This document shows positions 1 through 10,330 of a stretch of DNA of 64,000 nucleotides, piece by piece. Made by a program: the position numbers and the translations under genes. Numbering within the stretch: position 1 is the first letter of the stretch; the number at the start of each line of letters is the position of its first letter. The notes beneath the pieces were generated by a model, which saw only the letters and a list, made by a program, of their open reading frames with translations, made no database searches and had not been told where the DNA came from. Source of the DNA: Okapia johnstoni (Eukaryota; Chordata; Mammalia; Artiodactyla; Giraffidae); the NCBI GenBank assembly GCA_024291935.2, contig CM044309.1, positions 30,466,001-30,530,000 of the forward strand. The letters run 5' to 3'.

Positions 1-1067
1 CTTCCCATCTCCAGGTAGAGACACTCCAGTTCCTTCAGCCCCAAAACATAGCTGACCGGCTCCCAAACTCCCCACCTTCGTGCATGTCCCACACTATTCC
101 TCTAGAAACAATGATGACAATCAAACTACTACATTCTGTGGCTTGAATAGTAAACCCTTACTAATGTACTGAAAATAATGGAAATTCTACAGACAGCATA
201 ATGAAATGGTATGATAACATTAGGATCTCCTATTATTGAAGTTCGCTAAGGGACTGGTTGAATAACTAACATTTGTATAGCATTAGAGTTTACAATGGAC
301 CGATGTTTTCTGAGATGTTTTCAGAGTCCCCAAAGGACTCTGTCAACTACAAATTGTTTTTATCATACCTGCTGCTGCTAAGTCGTTTCAGTCGTGTCCG
401 ACTCTGTGCGACCCCACAGACGGCAGCCCACCAGGTTCCTTCGTCTCTGGGATTCTCCAGGCAAGCATATTGGAGTGGGTTGCCATTTCCTTCTCCAGTG
501 CATGAAAGTGAAAAGTGAAAGTGAAGTCGCTCAGTTGTGTCTGACTCTTCGTGACCCCACGGGCTGCAGCCTACCAGGCTCCTCCATCCATGGGGTTTCC
601 CAGGCAAGAGTACTGGAGTGGGGTGCCATTGCCTTCTCCATACCTATTTTACTACAAATATTCTGAGGATTAGGGAAGTTCCAAGTGCTGGGTAAAATTC
701 ACAATAGTTGTAGTCAGAATGGCAACCCAAGATTATGCAATACCAAATCCCATGGGATTTCACTTTGCTTTCCAGATAATTGCAAACATAATTGGGGGAA
801 ATAATACACTCTGGAAATGAAGGGTGATGACTGTCTTAATGGTCGCAGAGTAAAATCTGCAAATGCTCTTTGTGAACCTGTGGCTGATGGCAAAACCTTT
901 GAAACTGGTGAATCTGCTTTTGTAAACATTTGAAAAGAGAAACCATAGATGGAGAGGGCAAGGTAGTATTTTAGTAAGGACTTTGCAGCCCCAATTAATC
1001 TTTGCACTGAGCCATATTTCATGAGATAACCTACTAACCCCAGCCTCCTGTTCTCTCCTCTTGGCAG
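1..1067 (+). other. SLC30A8: SLC30A8 intron upstream of the penultimate exon (3' part)
   Basis: Non-coding sequence that ends in a pyrimidine-rich tract and a TTGGCAG acceptor directly before the exon at 1068. Apart from the BOV-A2 SINE at 371-639 the sequence looks single-copy. No reading frame here resembles a zinc transporter. The upstream splice donor lies outside the window, so only the 3' part of the intron is seen. Confidence 0.85.
371..639 (-). mobile_element. BOV-A2 SINE, full-length dimer
   Basis: Two ART2-like monomers lie in tandem, joined by the GAAAGTGAAAAGTG-type linker. The (AGC)n tail reads as GCTGCTGC on the + strand at the left edge, so the element is on the minus strand. 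It is flanked by a perfect 6-bp target-site duplication ATACCT (365-370 and 640-645). It sits inside the SLC30A8 intron, antisense to the gene. The nearest exon is about 430 bp away, so no direct effect on splicing is evident. Confidence 0.92.
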
Positions 1068-1202
1068 GTGTGCCAAAGCACCTGAGCTACAATGGTGTGA
1101 AAGAGCTCATCTTAGCAGTGGATGGGGTGGTGTCTGTGCACAGTTTGCATGTCTGGTCGCTAACAATGAACCAAGTGATTCTCTCTGTTCACGTTGCTGC
1201 AG
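1068..1202 (+). CDS. SLC30A8: SLC30A8 (ZnT8) penultimate coding exon, C-terminal domain
   Basis: This 135-bp exon begins in phase 1: its first two bases complete a Gly codon started in the previous exon. It reads VPKHLSYNG, then [23 protein letters not shown] and [13 protein letters not shown]. It matches human ZnT8 from about residue 277 to 320, recalled from memory. ZnT8 is a dimeric Zn2+/H+ antiporter that loads zinc into insulin granules; this exon encodes the first half of its cytosolic ferredoxin-like C-terminal domain. The His residues matching human 301, 304 and 318 are present. Splice sites are a polypyrimidine tract plus CAG at 1065-1067 and a GTCAGC donor at 1203. The membrane helices are encoded upstream, outside the window. 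Human Ile305 reads Val and Ala317 reads Val here. Paralogues SLC30A2 and SLC30A3 are less likely because the terminal exon matches ZnT8 specifically. Confidence 0.95.
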
Positions 1203-2475
1203 GTCAGCGAATTTGGTAAACATCCTGGACAAAAATTCAGTCTTATCGTATAACATCAGTAATTTCCCTCCTCTTGGTAGAGCAGCCCTGAGTGTCTGTT
1301 GCATGCCCAAACAATTGTAATGTGTTTTGTGTGACCAAGGGCAGTTGAAACCCCCTTCCCCGTGCCAATGTCATCATGGCAACAGTGCTACTTATGGCCA
1401 CGCTGGAGGTCGACTGTAGAGGTTTAGAGAGTAGAACAAAAGGATAAAATGCCACCCAAGCTTCAAGGCCTTAAACTCTGTTTGACTCAATGTCCTATTG
1501 GTTAAAGGAGTGGAATGAATTTAACAAGAAATCTTCACTGATTATCTTTGGTGTGTGAGATGTTTTATCCTAGCATCAAAGAGAGAAAGGTGAAGGAGAC
1601 ACAGGTCCCATCCTTAAGATTTCAAAAAGGTAAAATATGTATTAGTCAGAATTAATGGTGGTTCCTTTACTGGATGGTTAGCAATTTGGTAACCATGTGA
1701 GATAACTCTTGGGATGTGAGATTTACCCTAAAAAACTACTTTGTCAAGTAGAAGGTGATTTTGCTCATGATACATCCTAGGGCTGAGAAAATGGGCAATG
1801 GCTCGGGAGACAGCTCAGACCAAGAACGATATATTAGGCTGCTGAGAAATAACTCATGAAGTTACTTAGAGGCAGGATACAGGAAGAGTCATTAGAGGAC
1901 TGTGCTTTCTCAGACATCCTCATCTCAGTTGAGAGGCTTGGATCTGGCTGCAGGGAATTTACAGTCTCCGCTACACTAATATTTCATGGCAAATGGAAGG
2001 ATCTAGTAAACACTCAGGTTACTACGGAGGGAACTTCACAGCCTCCTGATACCTTTTGGGAAAAGAGAAAAGATGGCAGAGAGGGTTGCTGCTCTAAATG
2101 GTTCCTGGTTCCTTGAAATAAATTGTGATTAGATATAAGGGTGGCAACTCAGAGAACCCACGGAGCCAGTGAGCAGGGCTGTATAAGAAATAGTAGTTCT
2201 GACTTGGCTTTTTCATGGCTTATCTCCTCTGTCACACTCAGCCCCTAGGGACGCCAGACCCCAGAGAGGACTGTGGGCAGGAAGTTCTCATAGTGACAGG
2301 GTGCTTTGCAGCCGTGTCTGTGTAAGTGTAGCTGATTGTCAGAGCCATCATGGCTCCTTTCGAGTGCACCGTCTGTGCCCTACCCCAGCAGCAGAGACAA
2401 AGTACTTGAAGCTTGGGATGAGCTGTTGCCCCTGTGTGTGCAATCAGTGCCAATCGCTCTGTTTTTTATCAACAG
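1203..2475 (+). other. SLC30A8: Last intron of SLC30A8
   Basis: A 1273-bp intron with a GT donor at 1203 and an AG acceptor at 2474-2475, preceded by a T-rich tract. It interrupts an Ala codon (G|CA). No ruminant SINE or LINE was recognised in it, unlike the rest of the window. A short open frame at 1856-2116 has no recognisable product and is taken as chance. Confidence 0.9.
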
Positions 2476-2478
2476 CAG
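2471..2478 (+). promoter_or_regulatory. SLC30A8: Tandem NAGNAG splice acceptor of the terminal exon
   Basis: The acceptor reads ACAG then CAG, giving two AG dinucleotides three bases apart (2474-2475 and 2477-2478). Using the first gives an Ala-Ala-Ala-Ala-Ser-Arg junction with the same length as human ZnT8. Using the second would remove one Ala in frame. The upstream AG is assigned as the main site from the human protein length. Confidence 0.7.
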
Positions 2479-2621
2479 CCAGTCGGGAGAGCCAGGTGGT
2501 TCGGAGAGAAATTGCGAAAGTCCTCAGCAGTCGCTTTCCTGTGCACTCACTCACCATTCAGATGGAGTTGTCAGCCGACCAGGACCCCGACTGCCTTTTA
2601 TGCGAAGACCCTCAGGACTAG
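2476..2621 (+). CDS. SLC30A8: SLC30A8 (ZnT8) terminal coding exon with stop codon
   Basis: The first two bases complete an Ala codon, followed by 47 sense codons and a TAG stop at 2619-2621. The product reads [17 protein letters not shown], then [21 protein letters not shown] and CLLCEDPQD. It matches the end of human ZnT8, which from memory ends at residue 369 with CLFCEDPCD. The CGG codon at 2484-2486 is Arg at human position 325, the site of the diabetes-associated Arg/Trp polymorphism and of an autoantibody epitope. His345, Glu352 and the Cys361-x-x-Cys364 pair, all linked to C-terminal-domain zinc binding, are kept. The penultimate residue is Gln where human has Cys. The stop is in the expected place with no frameshift, so the exon looks functional. 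Confidence 0.96.
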
Positions 2622-2858
2622 CCAGTTGCTCTGCCAGCTCCCCAAGTTTGACAGGCCACTGCGTGCTGCTCCACAGTTTCTAAGAAACCAACAGAAGAAG
2701 TCTGAGAAACTCATGATACAGTACGATGCACACTGTATCCTTCTTTATTTAGCTCCATCCACCATAAATGGAAACGTGCTTAGATTCATCAGTCAATTGG
2801 ATTATCCACCCATCGGTAGCTGTGTTCATTCTAGAAATGTATGTATAGATTATCCCTG

Positions 2859-3135
2859 CTGCTGCTAAGCTGCTAAGTCACTTCAGTCGTGTACGACTCT
2901 GTGCGACCCCATAGACGGCAGCCCATCAGGCTCTGCCATCCCTGGGATTCTCCAGGCAAGAACACTGGAATGGGTTGCCATTTCCTTCTCCAGTGCATGA
3001 AAGGGAAAAGTGGACGTGAAGTCGCTCAGTCGTGTCTGACTCTGTGCGACCCCATGAACTGCAGCCTACCAGGCTCCTCCGTCCATGGGATTTTCCAGGC
3101 AAGAGTACTGGAGTGGGGTGCCATTGCCTTCTCTG
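2859..3135 (-). mobile_element. BOV-A2 SINE in the SLC30A8 3' UTR
   Basis: A full dimeric BOV-A2 in minus orientation, with GCTGCTGCTAAG at its left end and GCCATTGCCTTCTC at its right end. An 11-bp target-site duplication with one mismatch (GATTATCCCTG at 2848-2858, GATTATTCCTG at 3136-3146) flanks it. It starts about 240 bp after the stop codon, so it is probably transcribed as part of the mRNA. Confidence 0.9.
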
Positions 3136-3358
3136 GATTATTCCTGACTGGGGCTGAAATGACGGCTGTTTGTAACCACAGATAACAGAAAGTTCACCTC
3201 CCTTCAGTAACGCATCCTGAGGCTGAGTGAGCAAAGCTGAACTCAGGAAGGAGTCTTACCAGGAATCAGTGGCAAAGAAAGAGTCACAACATTTTTTCCA
3301 AAACATGAAAAGCAAAAGTAAGGAGAGCCAAGTCAGGGATAAAATCACATCTGGAGGT

Positions 3359-3450
3359 CCAGTATTCTTGCCTAAAGAATCCCATGGACAGAAGAGCTTG
3401 GCAGGCTACAGTCCATGGGATTGCAAGAGCCAAACATGACTGAGCACACA
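3359..3450 (+). mobile_element. Bov-tA 3' fragment, diverged
   Basis: It carries the SINE body landmarks CAGTATTCTTGCCT, CCATGGACAGAAGAG and ACATGACTGAGCACA with many substitutions. The tRNA-like head is missing. Confidence 0.75.
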
Positions 3451-3639
3451 AGTATGCATGCATGGCTCTTTAGATATGTCCCCTTATTTCATTGTAATGA
3501 CTTTTAAAACGTTGAAATTAATACCATCATTGTATAGATAAAGCCATAAAGGTTAAGTGAATCAACCAATGTCATTTATCCTTTCATTTAAAAATCTTTT
3601 TCAGTACAGGCTATGGGCAGAGCATTGGTAAACCAAGCT

Positions 3640-3990
3640 GACATGCTCTTTGCCCTCACAGAGCTCTTTCCCCTTTGGGAGGAGACAGGCATTATACTAA
3701 TAAACACCACCAAGAATATACTACAAATAGCAGGAAGTGATATGAAAGAAGAGAGGCTGATTGAGGTTGGGGAGGTCAGTGGAGGGCGTCTCTGAAGAAA
3801 CGGCATCTAAGTTGAGACTTGAAGGAAGAGGTAGGTGATAGCCAAATGCACTGTAGAAGGAAGCACTTTTCAGAAGAAGCACGAGAACGAGGGGACACCC
3901 CGAAGAAAGAAGTGGGTGCATTTGAGGAACTGGGGAAGGTCCTTGTAGCTAGAATGTTCTAAGTAAAGAGTGAGTTAGAGAATATGAAGG
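3640..3990. repeat. L2 LINE-like ancient fragment
   Basis: Diverged sequence with the word pattern of L2 3' regions: GACAGGCATTATACTAATAAA near the left end and GAGACTTGAAGGAAGAGG and AATATGAAGGACCAG further on. Open frames of about 60 residues here are not genes. The strand was not resolved. Confidence 0.45.
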
Positions 3991-4006
3991 ACCAGAAGCT
4001 GGAGAG

Positions 4007-4138
4007 GGACTTTCCTCGTGGTTCAGTGGTTAAGACTTCATGCTCCCAATGTAGGGGCAAGGGTTCGATCCCTGGACAGGGTACTAATATCCCACATGCC
4101 ACATGGCATGGCTAAAAAAGTTAACAACAACAAAAAAA
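4007..4138 (+). mobile_element. CHR-2-type tRNA-derived SINE
   Basis: It starts with GGGACTTTCCTCGTGG, contains the B-box-like GGTTCGATCCCTGG and ends in an A-rich tail after CATGGCATGGCTAAAA. This is the short cetartiodactyl tRNA-Glu-type SINE layout. Confidence 0.85.
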
Positions 4139-4644
4139 GGGCAGGAGAAACAAGCAAGTCCAAGTAAGAAAGTAGCTGAAACCAGATCTGTTTTGACCAA
4201 AATCCCACTATACTTTCTCTTTGAACACTTCTGCTTTATTTTGGGTGGGGGGGTTGTTCTTTTGGACCAAGTAATCTGCATTGACAATTAGTCATTATTT
4301 CAGAAGTGCCTGCAAAAGAGGAGCCTATGTTCCTCAGAAGAATGAGATGAACAAACTGCTGCGTTTAAAAGCAAAGGCCTGACAGCTACTTCTGTAATAC
4401 ATCCTGTGTTAGGTGGCGCTAGTTCTGTGTCCACACAGGAGTCCGCTAAAGAAAGAGGAGACCTAAAGTACTGGAAGTGGTTGTGGGCCAACCTCGACCC
4501 TGGAGACCCTGAGTCATGCCAGTGACATGGGACAGGAAACGGACAGAGGGGTGAGGCGGGGGAAACAGGGGGCTCTCTGGTAGAGGAATGAACGTTAGAA
4601 GGAAACAGAAATCTGATCAGTCCCCTCTGCTGCCTTCCAGATCT

Positions 4645-4760
4645 GTGACCTTCCACTGCCGTTCCATTTCTCTGAGCTTCAGATTCCTCATCTGAAAATG
4701 GGGATTATATTTTCATCAATGGGTTTCTGTTAAGATTATGTGGGGTAAAAATGTAAAGAC
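4645..4760 (+). repeat. MIR core fragment
   Basis: TGTGACCTTCC, then CTCATCTGAAAATGGGGAT, matches the conserved MIR core in the plus orientation. Confidence 0.65.
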
Positions 4761-4811
4761 CAAGGTTCTTTGTGTGGTAAAAATTGAGCGCTCCATATTC
4801 TTCCCAATCCA

Positions 4812-4955
4812 GAGTTTCTCAACCATAGTGGAATCATTATTTGGGGTTGGATCACTCTTTGTTGTGGATGGACTGTTATAACATAATGGCAGAAAGTTAT
4901 TCTTGTGCATCATAGGAGGTTGAGCAGCAACCCTGGGCTCTACCCACTAATTACT
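4812..4955 (-). repeat. MER20-like DNA transposon remnant
   Basis: It begins AGAGTTTCTCAACC, passes through TTTGTTGTGGATGGACTGT, and ends near GGGCTCTACCCACTA. This order matches MER20 (hAT-Charlie) read in reverse. Confidence 0.6.
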
Positions 4956-4974
4956 GCTAGCACTCTCCAACACA

Positions 4975-5012
4975 CATGTGCATGCGTGCGCGCGCACACA
5001 CACACACACACA
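4975..5012. repeat. Mixed (TG)/(CG)/(CA)n microsatellite
   Basis: Alternating purine-pyrimidine tract: CATGTGCATGCGTGCGCGCG followed by about ten CA units. It is a candidate Z-DNA former and is likely to vary in length. Confidence 0.9.
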
Positions 5013-5716
5013 AAGGGAAAATGGCAGTTGATTGGGGCATGGAGATCTTGGCACTCAGGATGACTCAGAAGTGGCATTTTTAGGCACTGCTAAAAGTGCC
5101 TTTTGACCAGAAGTCAGTGGGATAAGAGGAGGTAATCTGAGGCTGCTCCTTACATGCCAGGTCCACTTCTGTGCATGTTCCAGACTCTCCAACAAGGGGA
5201 CAGGAGTATTTAATATGATTCGTCTGAGGCGTGAACATTCTTTGGGCTGTGGTTTTCTCCTAGACAGGGTTCCTATGTCTACAACCACGGACACACGATC
5301 TCATTTTTTCTCTCCTTGCTTCCTTGGTAGATAAACCCAGACAAAAGTGTCCCCTTGGTCCAGGCCAGGCATGCTTCTCTCTTTTTTTTTTTTTCTTTTC
5401 CAACCCTTCTGAGCAGAGAGCTGAGTGGGTAAGTTAGGCCAAGGCCTTCTGTGCAAATCTGGCCATCCATCTCTCCTCCCCAGCCCACTCCGTCTTTGCA
5501 CAGAGAGAACTGAATGTGCTGGTTTCAAGATTCAGATTCAAGCAGCAGAAAGGAAAGGGAAATCTCACTTCAGCTTCCAGCTGGAGCAGTGTGTTCTAAA
5601 CCAGGAAGCCCTTCACTGGGTTACTGGGTCCTGCCTCAGATTTTAAGGATGTGGAACTTTGATTTGTATTCTGCTATTATTCTCTGCGTGGCTCTCACCT
5701 GTGGAGAGTAACATAA

Positions 5717-5722
5717 AATAAA
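5717..5722 (+). terminator. SLC30A8: Candidate poly(A) signal of SLC30A8
   Basis: AATAAA, followed within about 15 bp by a CA and then a G/T-rich stretch (GTGGGTCTGGTTTGG). Its distance from the stop, about 3.1 kb, suits the long 3' UTR of this gene. Other AATAAA motifs lie at 3699 and 7506, both in old repeats, so the choice is tentative. Confidence 0.35.
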
Positions 5723-5745
5723 GATGTGCAGGCTTCAGTGGGTCT

Positions 5746-7354
5746 GGTTTGGAACCTGAACTTCTGTATGTTTTAACACACCCAGAGATGATTCTAAAGA
5801 ACAGACAGAGTCTAGAAGAGCCTCAGCCAAAGGGGGTCACTAAGTGGGGGATTCAGACACACACCCAGAGACCTACAATGATATCTTAAGTCGCATCCAT
5901 GTGGATGGGGTAGGAAGGGAGCACAGAGTGGTGAGGATTGTGGGCTTGGCACCTGAGACTTCACATCATTAAGCTGACAGCCACACTGGAGTTTGAATGA
6001 TATAGGAAGGTTCTCCAGGCAGATGAAGAAAAAGGTCTTCTAGACAGAGAAGGCTACGTGTAAATCATGCTTGTGTTTTCCTGCTGGTTTTTAATTTGAA
6101 AAGCAGAATATATGTGGCAAAGAAAACGATCAACTCGGTGATGTTTAAAAATGTAATCTTTGGTACTTTATCATTATTAACATTAAGGAGAACAGAAGTT
6201 CTGCCTTTGATGATTTTTCTGACATTGTCAGCATCTAGCAGGGTGCTGGAAACCTAGCAGGCATTAATAATTGCTGAGGCAAGACTCCGGGGCCTTGTCA
6301 TTATTTTTTATTTACATTTGTGTTTTTCTGAAATTCTGAGGGCCAAGGAAACATTGACTTTGACTGAGGAGGTCACACGTGTGCCATCTCTGCAAATCAA
6401 TCCACCCTGCTGAAAGACCTACTTAGCATTCTGCTGAGGGCTTGCCCTGCTCGGTGGAGACGGCCAGGCATGTCCCCCACCTCGGGAAACAAGCTTAGAT
6501 AACCAGAACAAGAGGTGCTGGGGTTCCTAGCGGCTTCTGCCTCAGCTGGCTCTCTAAAGAGAAGGAATGGTTCATGCCAACTCAGTCTCCCGTCTCAAGG
6601 GCTGCTGTGTGGTTTTGCTTTTCCATACTTTGCACAGGACGGAGCTCTAAAGGACAGACGACCTGGCAAACACACAAGTTCTAGGGGCACTGTCTGCTCT
6701 TCTTTTCTCTGAAATTGTATTAATAGTCAATTCGATGTCAGAAACACACCGAATGCCAGGCCACCCCCAGGGAGATGGACTTGTATGTCAACCAAAGGCA
6801 GCGCCTCATGGCTCCCAGCCATTTCTGCTCTTTCCCTGAAATTCTCCTTCTTTAGTCAACTAGATTGAGAATTCTGGATGGTAGATGTTTTTGTGTTAAA
6901 GTCAAGACAACCTGAAGTGGGGGTTTTAAGGATTTGAGATGAAAGAGCAGCTTGACCACCAAGGGATTTCATGTGTCAGGCATCAGTGCCCAAGGTCTAC
7001 CCCTCTCTCTCTGCCCCTTTCCCTGGCGTGGTCAGAATTCCAGGCCATTGGACTTCCTGCAATAGTGCAGTAGAATTCTTTACTTTGTGGCATGATATTT
7101 TCTCTGGCTACTGAAACATTAATGATCCTTCATGTCTTTCAAAGAAACAAGCTTTATTCTGCAGAATACTAAAATCAAGCCAACTCGACTGTACCCTCCA
7201 TCCTTACTATGCTTCACTGTTATCCAGTATCTGGTCAAGATTTATCTAGGGCTCTGTGGTAAGGTTAGGGCCCAGAAAAGAAATGTATGTGTTCCATATG
7301 TTTGGTTATAGATGGAAATCGGGAGTGCGGAAGGATATGAAGGAAAGAATGCTT
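5746..7354. other. Apparently single-copy DNA downstream of SLC30A8
   Basis: No coding exon or lineage-specific repeat was recognised. A short MIR- or L2-like tail lies near 6220-6290. If the transcript uses a later poly(A) site, the first part would be 3' UTR. Confidence 0.5.
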
Positions 7355-7580
7355 ATCCTGTGAACAGCAGTTCTGTCGATCGCCTGAGTCTGAATCTCAG
7401 CCCTTCCCTTCATTAGCTCCGTGACCTCCAGCTAGTGATTTAAATGCTCTGGCCCTGTTTCCTGATCAGTAAAACCTCCCTATTGAGATGTATCAGAATT
7501 TCGTAAATAAAGACTCAAAGGTTGGATTTGTGTATAGCAGGTAGTTAGCCCTCAGTATCTTAACTATTACTGTTATGTAC
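7355..7580 (+). repeat. MIR SINE
   Basis: It follows the MIR order: GCCTGAGTCTGAATCTCAG, CATTAGCTCCGTGACC, GGCCCTGTTTCCTGATCAG, then GTAGTTAGCCCTCAGTAT. Confidence 0.7.
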
Positions 7581-8097
7581 AAAGTGAGTCTGTATGTATG
7601 TGTCACAGAGATTCATATCACGCCAACTTTTAAAAGGTTTTGAGTCATCACCACACTCCCACAAGAGAGTGGCCAAATTATTGGTGAGAATTAAACAGCC
7701 CTTTCTCTCACAGGGAGCAATGGAGGCTTGCTGAGATAAAGGCTTATCTGAGAGAGCGTTATCTAGTAAGGGAGTCCTGGAGTCATTAAAATAGTTAAGT
7801 CTCTTTCTGACATGCTCTGAAAACTTCTACTTTTATCTTTGAAGTAAAAGCTGAATGAGGTGTTCCGAGTGCATTTATTAGCACTGTTTAACTGTCCAGT
7901 TCCATGAAGGCAGTCACAGGACCCCCTCCCTGACCAGACCTTGTACCCTGTTGCCATGAAACATCACTTCCTTGGGTTTTTTTGGTGTCTCTTTTGTTGT
8001 CTCATGGAGTTGAGACTTGCTCTCGCTAGGTGCATTTTCTTCCGCTGGTCTCTAAATTGTCATTGCCGTATTTGGATCATTTACTTATCTGTTAATT
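7581..8097. other. Single-copy spacer
   Basis: No gene or recognisable repeat. It ends in a T-rich stretch that abuts the L1 fragment. Confidence 0.5.
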
Positions 8098-8314
8098 TTT
8101 TTAGCTTAATTAATTTATTTTAATTGGAGGCTAATTATTGCAGTGGTTTTTGCCATGCATTGACAATGAATCAGCCATGGATGTACAGATGTCCCCCCAT
8201 CCTGAACCCTCCTCCCACCTCCCTCCTCACCCCATCCCTCTGGGTTGTCTCAGAGCACCAGCTTTGGATGCCCCGCTTCATGCACTGAACTTGCACTGGT
8301 CATCTATTTTACAT
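8098..8314 (-). mobile_element. Ruminant L1 3' end (L1_BT type)
   Basis: TTTTAATTGGAGGCTAATT, CATGCATTGACAATGAATC and CATCCTGAACCCTCCTCCCA are the reversed ruminant L1 3' UTR. It is severely 5' truncated. Imperfect flanking repeats near 8084-8097 and 8315-8330 (TTATCTGTTAA / TTACCTGTTAA) look like an old target-site duplication. Confidence 0.8.
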
Positions 8315-8330
8315 ATTTACCTGTTAAATT

Positions 8331-10204
8331 TTGAAAGCCAACAAAGGCTTTTAGCACTCTAGTATAAAAAAAAAAAAAAGTGCTCCTGGGCATACACATT
8401 TTATAGGTTCTTGGAGAATGTTGCTCTCTAGCGCCATCCCCACTCAATGAAATGGGAGCCAGAGAACCCTGCAAAGAGACAGATCTCATTTTCCACAATT
8501 AGCTTTCAAGTACCTTCAGGAAATGATTTTCTCAGCTCATCTCCCTGTATTCCCTGTTTGGGATCACAGGGCAATCTGCTTAAATGACTAATTACAGAAA
8601 TCATTAAAGGCACCAAGCAAATGTTGTCTTTGAATACCTACATCTCCAGTTTTACAAGTCCTACTTAGCCTGACAGTGATGAAACCACTTAACAGTCCAG
8701 CGCAGGCAGATGTTAAGGGAAAAATAAAAAGGTGACCATATGTGGTTCAGTTTCCTAACTTTCAGATTTCACAGTTAATGTTTGTCATTCTGTTACTGGG
8801 CACCTGCTTAAATTCTATTTTAAAATGTTAATGTATGTTTAAGACAAAATGAGGAAAAAGAGAGTTTGGATTAAGTCGTCATCTTTTGATCACTAAAATC
8901 ATGACAGAAAATATTTCTCGTGACACCAATCAGGACTGTATTGAGAGGACATAAATGTCCACTCTCAGTCTTTTAATGGAGGGAAGAACTCATTTGAGGA
9001 TCAGATTGGTCTAAGAGAGATCAAAGGTGATCTAAGAATCAGAGGCACTTTTGAACAAAGCTGGTCATTGCTATGAAGCCCCAGTGGGGGTTAGACGATG
9101 GTGGTCAGAAGCTATGGTAGCCCTTGACAGTTGTTAAAAACTCAAACTCACTTGAGCTTCTTTGGCCAAAAAGGCCAGGAAGTGCTGAGAGATGTCAAGC
9201 TGAATTGCATCCTTTTCAGGTGTGTCAAGAAAGCCCCAGGAGACAATGTATCAATATAATTGCCCTACATTTCCTTTCTTCAAAGGGGTGCCCATTTGCT
9301 GAAAACATAATCGTTCTATTTGCAGCCATTAAAACCACATGATCATTGCACACAGTCCAGTGGTACCGTCAAATGTTATGTCCCTAGTGCTACAGAGTTT
9401 CAGAGTGTTTGGGGTTATTACAGAAGAGGAAAGGGTGCCAGCCATACTGAAGATATTGTAAAGCATGGTTAGTTAACCCGTACAATACAATCAGCATCAC
9501 ATGTGATTTCGGGGTTTTGTTTGAAGTTGAACTGCATTTTTCAAGTGGAATTCAGTAGGAACTTCAACTAATGCCCTGTTTCTTTTCCATCCCCTCTCCT
9601 ATTTTTTGCAGTGATGAATAGGGGATTTTCTTTGGCCTGAACATGGGATTTATCAACAATAATTTCTGTTACTGTCCCACTCTCCACTCCAAATGTGTCT
9701 CTGACATGGCAGAATCCACAACCAGAAAAATATGAGTAACCTGTGTTGACATTTCATTAGCACAATACATTCTATGAATAATTAATAGCCCAGAAAGATG
9801 AAGCCTCCTTTTCTGGTTTCTATGTCTCATAGAGTTCAGCACCTTGTATGAATTTGGATGAGGAAAGGACAGTTCAGATTTCCCTGGCTCAGTAAGCCCT
9901 GAATTCATAAGTAAGAAGCAGATTCTTTTTCCATTCAATCACCATTCCTTTATAAACAGAAAACCATGGAGAAGATTTCTCAGGATCTTGAGATGAGATC
10001 ATCTTTAATGTTGACTAAAGACAGAATTCTGAGGGGGGCAATTATTTTTCTTATTATTATCATAATTAATATTATTTTGATATCTTTTAAACACCCTAGA
10101 CTTTACCATTTATACCCTATCTATGGACGGTGTTTTATGTGGGTATAAACATTTGCACAATATATACTTCAGTATACAGATTTTAAAGAAAACTTCTAAT
10201 TCCA
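8331..10204. other. Single-copy AT-rich spacer
   Basis: A run of about 14 A bases at 8366-8380. No gene-like reading frame or known repeat was recognised in the rest. Confidence 0.5.
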
Positions 10205-10330
10205 CCCTGAAACTTTTCATTAATTCATTAACTTATGTAATCCATTTGTTCAACTGATTTTACTAATATTTAGTGATCAAACACACCAGGCATAGTGTAA
10301 GGGAGTATAATGTTGCTTAGATACATAGTC
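10205..10330 (-). repeat. L2 3'-end fragment
   Basis: CATTTGTTCAACTG, then ACACACCAGGCATAGTGTAAGG, follows the reversed L2 terminal pattern of a TTCATTCA-type start and a CAGGCACT-type core. Confidence 0.45.

Larger units (their letters stand above)
2622..5745 (+). other. SLC30A8: Probable SLC30A8 3' untranslated region
   Basis: Sequence after the stop codon, with its end set from the candidate poly(A) signal at 5717. The human transcript also has a 3' UTR of several kb, as I recall it. The region contains a BOV-A2 SINE, a Bov-tA piece, an L2-like segment, a CHR-type SINE, MIR and MER20 remnants and a (CA)n run. Another AATAAA at 3699-3704 lies in the L2-like part and could give a shorter form. 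The 3' end is uncertain and could lie closer to 7 kb. Confidence 0.45.

Noticed and set aside
2301..2683. Frames extending upstream of the terminal ZnT8 exon
   Set aside because: The upstream part is intron. Only 2476-2621 matches ZnT8, and the other frames are shadows.
371..3135. Possible CRISPR-like or satellite repeats from recurring 30-100-bp units
   Set aside because: The recurrences are dispersed SINE and LINE copies, and the genome is mammalian.
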